This document shows positions 27,268 through 32,000 of a DNA stretch of 32,000 nt, piece after piece. The notes below the pieces were generated by a model that was not told the DNA's origin, did no database searches, and saw only the letters and a program-made list of their open reading frames with translations. The translations under genes and the position numbers were made by a program. Numbering within the stretch: position 1 is the stretch's first letter; each line of letters starts with the position of its first letter. The stretch spans positions 1-32,000 of the forward strand of contig JAHDGF010000049.1 of the NCBI GenBank assembly GCA_020627785.1, read 5' to 3'. This DNA comes from Saprospiraceae bacterium. GTDB lineage: Bacteria; Bacteroidota; Bacteroidia; Chitinophagales; Saprospiraceae.

Positions 27268-29715
27268 ATGATCTTGAACAAAGTTTTAAACATTAGTTTT
27301 TTCTTTTTTTTAATTGGCTCTTTAGGAGCTCAATTAAATCCTGAATTCACTGTGGTTAAAGTTAAGAAAAATGAGTTGGTGTCAACACCAATCCAGTCCA
27401 TTGGTGGTTCGCCAGATGTAGTTAATTCCGCCCATATCGAATATGAAACCGTAGGGACTAACCCTTTAACTGGAAATAACAATCACGAGGTTTATTTTCA
27501 ACCTGCCTTCAATGCCACGGGACAAATTGATGTGATTGTGGAATATTTTGATGTTGGGATCTTTCCAGGTTTTCCTTCCATACGTTATGCAACATATCGA
27601 CATGAAGTAAAAGAGTCCATTGTTGAACCAGCAGATGAGATTGTAGTCTCTTCCACGAATACTGTCGTATTTGATGTTCTTGCAAATGATACAAATTCAG
27701 ACGGAGCGCTCCATTTGAGCGATTTTGCCTTTGTAGAAGGAGGAACTGCCAACATCTTAGCTTCTGGAGAATTGGAGTTCATTTTTGATCCAAACGTAAG
27801 CATTGGTTATGTTTCGTATATCGCTGAAGATGACTTAGGTTCTGGTGGTAATGGCTTGGCCAGATTTATAAATACATCAATGAATCCTGAGATTGAAATT
27901 GATGTTCCTTTGAATAATAAGGAAACGATAGATTACTATTTGACTGATGCAGATTACAGTTTGGCAATTAGCCCTGTAAATGGCAGTACCTCAACGAGTA
28001 ACAACAATGTTTATTCATACACCCCCGATAGTGAATTCGTTGGAACTGATGCGGCTGTATTTGCAAATGCAGCCGGTGATTTATGTTCGTTTAATTTCGT
28101 TGTCGTAGAAAAGGAATTGTCATTGTCCTTCGTACAAGATGATTATGTCTACACAAATGTTAATGATCCAGTCACTTTCAATGTTTTTGACAACGATTTT
28201 AGAGATGATTTCAATATCGTAGATTATTCTCCTGAATTGACCTATAATAATGATGGGGAATTTACCTATACTCCTGCTACAGACGAGGAAGGCTCAAATC
28301 TTTTTTATTACAAGGTATTTAACGGCCTGGCTTTCTATACAGCTAATATTTTTGTTTCGATCGATGACTATACACCGCATGGCGCGGAAAGCTTTCTTTT
28401 TGAAGCCATGTCAGGAAATTCAAGAGTTATACAGCACAATGCACCAACTTCAGGTTACACTTTTTCTTCCCTAACTAATCCTCAGCATGGTGTAATTAAT
28501 ATATTGCCAGCAGGAACCGTTGTGAACTCAAGTTGTTCACCAAGTTATGTTTTAGAAGAATCTGCCATTGAATATCTGGCTCAACCCGGATATGTTGGTC
28601 TTGATGCCTTTGAAGTAAATTATTGTACATCTAATGGAAATTGCCACATCGTAAAGATTGATATTAATGTTTCTGCGGATGATGGATCTTGTATTTGCCT
28701 CGTTAATTGCGTTTGGCCAGGCGATTTCAATTCTGACGGAATTGTAGATTTGAAAGATTTGATGACGCTAGGTCGTGAAATTGGAGAAAGCGGTCTTGAA
28801 AGAACGAATTCAGGACCAATAGATTGGAATGGTTATGCAGCTGAAGATTGGGATTACTTAGATTACGGTTTGGCTACAGATCTGAAAAACTTAGATGCCA
28901 ACGGAGATGGGGTCATTAGCATTTCTGATGCTGATGCAATTTCTGCAAATTATGGGAAATACAATAAACTAGTTTCTAAAGAAGTTCATTCGATTTCCGA
29001 AACACCTGTTATCTTATCTACTGAACAGACCTCTGTCGATTCTGGTGAATGGTTATTCATTGACATCAGTTTAGGTTCTGGAGCCTTACCTGTGAATGAC
29101 TTTTATGGTTTGGCATTCCAGTTTAATATTGATGAAGGATTAATTGATGAAACTTCAGCCTGTGTGCAGTGGAATGATGACGCTTGGGTTAATTATGATT
29201 CCCCCTATCAAGAGATTTTTGAACAACCTGAACCGGGACAATTACGAATAGGTTACACTAGATTAACGGGACAGCCAGTTTCTGGTTCAGGACCTATCGC
29301 CGTTCTTAAATTTATTGTTGAAGATGAATTAAATGGTCTCCGAGATGAAGATGGAGTCTACACCATGAGTTTAAGTCTTGATGATATTTTTACTTTTGAC
29401 CAATTAGGAAGAGCAACAGCTTTAGCTTCGAATACTGTTGAAGTTGATCTCAATTTAAATGGCCAGCGTGATTCTGAATTAACAACAAAAACATTCCCTA
29501 ATCCGGTCTCTGATTTATTAAACATAGAATCAAACAGAGGATTAGATAGAGTACATATCATGGATGTTTCTGGACAGATTATTGAGCAATTCATAGCTCC
29601 TAAGTCTCCGTCTTTCCAGTATTCATTGAGTCACCTACCTGATGGAATTTACTTCATCCAGTTAATCAGTGGGCAAGAACAGGAAGTACACAAGGTTAGC
29701 CATTTTGGGCGATAA
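27268..29715 (+). CDS. T9SS-exported surface protein, 815 aa, cadherin-like, dockerin and cohesin-like
   Basis: The signal peptide is residues 1-21 (cut at GA-Q). Two VxxND-type repeats (FDVLANDTNSDG near 133 and FNVFDNDFRDD near 301) mark cadherin-like/Ig_17 'VLANDxD' modules. Residues about 482-568 form a dockerin with two canonical calcium loops: GDFNSDGIVDLKD and LDANGDGVISISDAD, separated by a longer insert. Residues about 579-735 form a cohesin-like beta domain (FYGLAFQFNID...LRIGYTRL...IAVLKFIV). Residues about 737-815 are a T9SS sorting domain (FPNPV...DGIYFIQL). Although unlike the giants at 1-14202 in its N-terminal half, it ends with the same dockerin/cohesin-like/T9SS order. No enzymatic motif was seen; adhesion or surface-layer assembly is inferred. 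Confidence 0.9.
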   Translation: MILNKVLNISFFFFLIGSLGAQLNPEFTVVKVKKNELVSTPIQSIGGSPDVVNSAHIEYETVGTNPLTGNNNHEVYFQPAFNATGQIDVIVEYFDVGIFPGFPSIRYATYRHEVKESIVEPADEIVVSSTNTVVFDVLANDTNSDGALHLSDFAFVEGGTANILASGELEFIFDPNVSIGYVSYIAEDDLGSGGNGLARFINTSMNPEIEIDVPLNNKETIDYYLTDADYSLAISPVNGSTSTSNNNVYSYTPDSEFVGTDAAVFANAAGDLCSFNFVVVEKELSLSFVQDDYVYTNVNDPVTFNVFDNDFRDDFNIVDYSPELTYNNDGEFTYTPATDEEGSNLFYYKVFNGLAFYTANIFVSIDDYTPHGAESFLFEAMSGNSRVIQHNAPTSGYTFSSLTNPQHGVINILPAGTVVNSSCSPSYVLEESAIEYLAQPGYVGLDAFEVNYCTSNGNCHIVKIDINVSADDGSCICLVNCVWPGDFNSDGIVDLKDLMTLGREIGESGLERTNSGPIDWNGYAAEDWDYLDYGLATDLKNLDANGDGVISISDADAISANYGKYNKLVSKEVHSISETPVILSTEQTSVDSGEWLFIDISLGSGALPVNDFYGLAFQFNIDEGLIDETSACVQWNDDAWVNYDSPYQEIFEQPEPGQLRIGYTRLTGQPVSGSGPIAVLKFIVEDELNGLRDEDGVYTMSLSLDDIFTFDQLGRATALASNTVEVDLNLNGQRDSELTTKTFPNPVSDLLNIESNRGLDRVHIMDVSGQIIEQFIAPKSPSFQYSLSHLPDGIYFIQLISGQEQEVHKVSHFGR

Positions 29716-29723
29716 TTAAGACT

Positions 29724-30233
29724 TTGAAATCAATCACACTTATTTCTGATACACATAGCCATTTCGATGAAGGCATACTTATGCATTGTAAGGATGCAGA
29801 TGAGATATGGCATGGAGGAGATTTGGGCGATCATTCTCTGATAGAAAAACTGTCAAGCTTTAAAGGAGAGGTAAGAGGCGTCTATGGAAATATTGATACT
29901 GGGGAAGTAAGATACCAGTGGCCATTGAATCAAATTTTTGAATGTGAAGGATTAAAAGTACTTATAACTCACATCGGCGGATATCCAGGAAAATATACCA
30001 AACGAGTACAAGACCTTTTAATAAAAGAAAGACCCAACCTTTACATTTGCGGCCATTCACACATTTGTAAAGTAGTTCCAGATAGAGAGCTAGATCTCTT
30101 ACACATGAATCCAGGAGCTTGCGGTCATCATGGTTTTCATAGCATGCGCACCATTCTAAAGTTTGAGATTGATCAAGCAGAGATTAAAAATCTCCATGTC
30201 GTTGAATTAGGAATTAGAGGCTATTTAAGCTAA
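29724..30233 (+). CDS. YfcE/MJ0936-type metallophosphoesterase
   Basis: The metal-binding motifs of the calcineurin-like phosphoesterase fold are all present: SDTHSH (residues 8-13), HGGDLGDH (about 30-37), YGNID, THIGG and CGHSH. Enzymes of this type hydrolyse phosphodiesters with Mn or similar metals; the natural substrate is unknown. The start codon is TTG at 29724. The next Met (about residue 21) would remove the essential DTH motif, so TTG is the likely start. It begins 8 bases after the preceding stop, and its last 9 bases overlap the 3' end of the convergent PLP-enzyme gene. Confidence 0.9.
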   Translation: MKSITLISDTHSHFDEGILMHCKDADEIWHGGDLGDHSLIEKLSSFKGEVRGVYGNIDTGEVRYQWPLNQIFECEGLKVLITHIGGYPGKYTKRVQDLLIKERPNLYICGHSHICKVVPDRELDLLHMNPGACGHHGFHSMRTILKFEIDQAEIKNLHVVELGIRGYLS

Positions 30234-31427
30234 TGTTTCCAAGGCTTGTTGAAAGTCTGCTATCACATCTGTGATATCTTCTATCCCTACCGATACTCTA
30301 ACCAAACCATCGCTAATACCAATTCGTTCTCGTACCTCGTTCGGGACTTTTAAATGTGAAGAAGTTGCAGGGTGCAGTAAGATGGTATCAACATTGCCCA
30401 AGGTAGGGGCGAGTGTTGATAACTTTAATGCATTCATAAATTGAATGGCTTCATCAAGACCTCCTGCGACCTCGAAGCTCAACATCCCACCAAAGGCTTT
30501 CATTTGTTTTTTAGCTATTTCATGATCTCTGTGTGAAGGTAACCCTGGGTAATTCACTTTAGTAACACGATCATTTGCCTCTAAGTACTTTGCTAGTGCC
30601 ATTGCATTTTTGCAATGTTCTTCCATTCGTATTGGAAAAGTTTTCAAACCATTGTATAGATACCAAGCATCTGTAGGACTACAGTAAGTGCCATTCAACT
30701 TTCCTACATGCCATAAATTTTTATATGCCTCCTTATCACGAGTAAGAATCGCTCCTCCTAAGGCATTGCCCATTCCGTTTAAGTACTTAGTCGTGGAGTA
30801 GATTATATAATCTATTCCAAAACTGAAGGGTCTTTGAAGCAATGGAGTAGCAAAGGTATTGTCAATGGCAGTTAGACATCCAAATTCCTTTGCAACGCCT
30901 GATATTTTTTCAATGTCAACACAGGCCAGGAGTGGATTGGATGGAGTTTCAGTATAGATTAATTTTACTTTTTCATTAACAAGAAGTTGCCGTAAACCCT
31001 TTTCATCTCTTAAATCAGTAACCAAACATTTTACTCCAAACTTATTCAAAACAGATTGCATCAACTCTGTTGTTCCTCCATATAAATCTGCTTGAGTAAG
31101 AATTGTATCACCTTGTTCTAAAACAGCATAGAGGAGGGTAGAAATTGCTCCCATTCCTGAACCTGTTAATAAGCAATAGGCTTCATCTGAAGAATCAATA
31201 CTTTCAATAGCAGCTAATTTTCCAGCTGTTGTGGCTAGTGTTGGATTGTTGTATCTTGAATAAACATAACCTTCCTTTTCACCTTTGAAGATTTTAATAC
31301 CATCTTGAATGTCATTAAATACAAAAGCTGAGCTATTATAGATTGGAAGTATATGTGGTTCATTTAAATTCTCATGTTTCCATTCTTGAGAGCAAATTGA
31401 TTTAATTTTTAGAGCATCAGTTTTCAT
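30225..31427 (-). CDS. Cys/Met-metabolism PLP-dependent enzyme (cystathionine gamma-lyase/synthase type)
   Basis: It belongs to the trans-sulfuration enzyme family (MetB/MetC/CGL/MGL). The PLP-binding lysine is Lys214 in STTKYLNG. YSRYNNPT (about 56-63) and DLYGGT (114-119) are further active-site motifs. The GG in LYGGT is as in cystathionine gamma-lyases and synthases, whereas methionine gamma-lyases usually have LYGCT, so a gamma-lyase or synthase is more likely than MGL. The exact reaction cannot be fixed from the sequence. The 400-aa length is normal. Its start codon is only 17 bases from the divergent start codon of the beta-barrel gene. Confidence 0.88.
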   Translation of the reverse strand: MKTDALKIKSICSQEWKHENLNEPHILPIYNSSAFVFNDIQDGIKIFKGEKEGYVYSRYNNPTLATTAGKLAAIESIDSSDEAYCLLTGSGMGAISTLLYAVLEQGDTILTQADLYGGTTELMQSVLNKFGVKCLVTDLRDEKGLRQLLVNEKVKLIYTETPSNPLLACVDIEKISGVAKEFGCLTAIDNTFATPLLQRPFSFGIDYIIYSTTKYLNGMGNALGGAILTRDKEAYKNLWHVGKLNGTYCSPTDAWYLYNGLKTFPIRMEEHCKNAMALAKYLEANDRVTKVNYPGLPSHRDHEIAKKQMKAFGGMLSFEVAGGLDEAIQFMNALKLSTLAPTLGNVDTILLHPATSSHLKVPNEVRERIGISDGLVRVSVGIEDITDVIADFQQALETLA

Positions 31428-31434
31428 ATATTTG
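31427..31434 (+). promoter_or_regulatory. Candidate -7 element for the outer-membrane protein gene
   Basis: TATATTTG is a perfect TAnnTTTG match that begins on the last base of the divergent PLP-enzyme start codon. Transcription would start only a few bases before the ATG at 31445, or about 10 before the ATG at 31451. No good -33 TTG at standard spacing was found. Confidence 0.35.
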
Positions 31435-31444
31435 TATTGCTTAA

Positions 31445-32000
31445 ATGAACATGTTAAAAATAAAGACGAATATAATCCTGATTTTCTTTTTTCTGCTTAT
31501 TGCAGGGAATTTTGCCTTTACTCAAGAAGACGAAGAGATCATTGTTGATGAGGTCGAGGATTATGAAGATCAAGATTATGTTGATGCATCCGAAACATAT
31601 TCTTTGTTAAATTTTTCATTATCATTAAATCAACCACTAGCGCCGACTACCCGCATAATAGATGTTTTAAAAGTAGGATTTAAGCTTAGTTATTATAAAT
31701 CCTTTAAAAAGAATGAAGCACTATCGGCAGGATTCGTCATTCACAATTTTCGTTTAAGTCGCTTGGTGCAAGATTATGTTTTGTTTGGTGATTTTGAGAA
31801 TTTTGCGGTGAACTCAGCAACTACGACTAAATTATTTCATACCGGCCTAGGCCTTAGATATTATACTAGTTTTTATACGGACAAACTTGAACCGTATATA
31901 GAAGGCGAACTTGGTGTAAATCATATTTATACAAAAACAGTAGATCGAATTGAAGGGGCTGAAGAGGGCAACCTTAGATATGAAACATACCATGCATCCA
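31445..32000 (+). CDS. Outer-membrane beta-barrel protein, 3'-truncated by window edge
   Basis: The frame starting at ATG 31445 stays open to the window end (185 codons); ATG 31451 is an in-frame alternative. The protein begins with a signal peptide (NIILIFFFLLIAGNFAFTQ, residues 9-27). A short acidic segment rich in Glu, Asp and Tyr follows, then alternating hydrophobic/polar strands with aromatic ends such as KVGFKLSYYKSFKKN, TGLGLRYYTSFY and LEPYIEGELGV. This is typical of small porin-like or OmpW/OmpA-like beta barrels. The C-terminal part lies outside the window, so the exact family is open. Divergent from the PLP-enzyme gene. Confidence 0.8.
   Translation, partial: MNMLKIKTNIILIFFFLLIAGNFAFTQEDEEIIVDEVEDYEDQDYVDASETYSLLNFSLSLNQPLAPTTRIIDVLKVGFKLSYYKSFKKNEALSAGFVIHNFRLSRLVQDYVLFGDFENFAVNSATTTKLFHTGLGLRYYTSFYTDKLEPYIEGELGVNHIYTKTVDRIEGAEEGNLRYETYHAS

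Noticed and set aside
1..32000. CRISPR arrays, tRNA/rRNA genes, insertion sequences or prophage
   Set aside because: No regularly spaced direct repeats, no cloverleaf-like segments in the intergenic regions, and no transposase, integrase or phage structural protein motifs were seen.

Overview
The window looks like a chromosomal segment of a marine or environmental member of the phylum Bacteroidota, most likely close to the Saprospiria. The basis is: several very large secreted proteins ending in type IX secretion system (T9SS) C-terminal sorting domains; PNP/PNPW-type linkers; TAnnTTTG-like -7 promoter elements; weak or absent Shine-Dalgarno sequences; some GTG and TTG starts; and moderately AT-rich DNA. 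No tRNA, rRNA, insertion sequence, phage gene or CRISPR array was seen.

Region 1 (1-14202) is a tandem array of three paralogous, cysteine-rich giant surface or secreted proteins on the + strand. The first is cut by the window edge. The second has 1440 aa and the third 2379 aa. All share the same C-terminal order: HYR/Ig-like cysteine-rich modules, a carboxypeptidase-regulatory-like beta sandwich, a dockerin-like pair of helices, a cohesin-like beta domain and a T9SS sorting domain. The third adds an N-terminal block of about 900 residues with Ig/PKD-like and DUF11-like domains. Strong intrinsic terminators follow genes 2 and 3, so each is probably its own transcription unit.

Region 2 (14384-25578) is mostly housekeeping: hscA-coaE; an M48 zinc metallopeptidase lipoprotein; a translationally coupled pssA-ferredoxin pair; a PyrR-like phosphoribosyltransferase; a membrane Fe-S oxidoreductase pair resembling heterodisulfide reductase subunits (HdrC/E-like plus HdrB-like); a small conserved Bacteroidota protein; a Spo0M-like arrestin-fold protein; a TPR-type lipoprotein; and a class I DNA photolyase.

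Region 3 (25579-32000) holds an unrecognised 477-aa helical protein in AT-rich DNA; a fourth T9SS-exported protein that again joins dockerin and cohesin-like domains; a YfcE-type metallophosphoesterase; a Cys/Met-metabolism PLP enzyme; and the start of an outer-membrane beta-barrel protein cut by the window end.

The most interesting theme is the repeated dockerin plus cohesin-like pairing inside single T9SS-exported polypeptides (four of four large secreted proteins here). This suggests, as inference only, calcium-dependent self-assembly or cross-linking of a cell-surface layer. Secondary points are the very tight or overlapping convergent gene ends, a perfect 17-bp palindrome before the photolyase, and a codon-usage switch inside the first gene.
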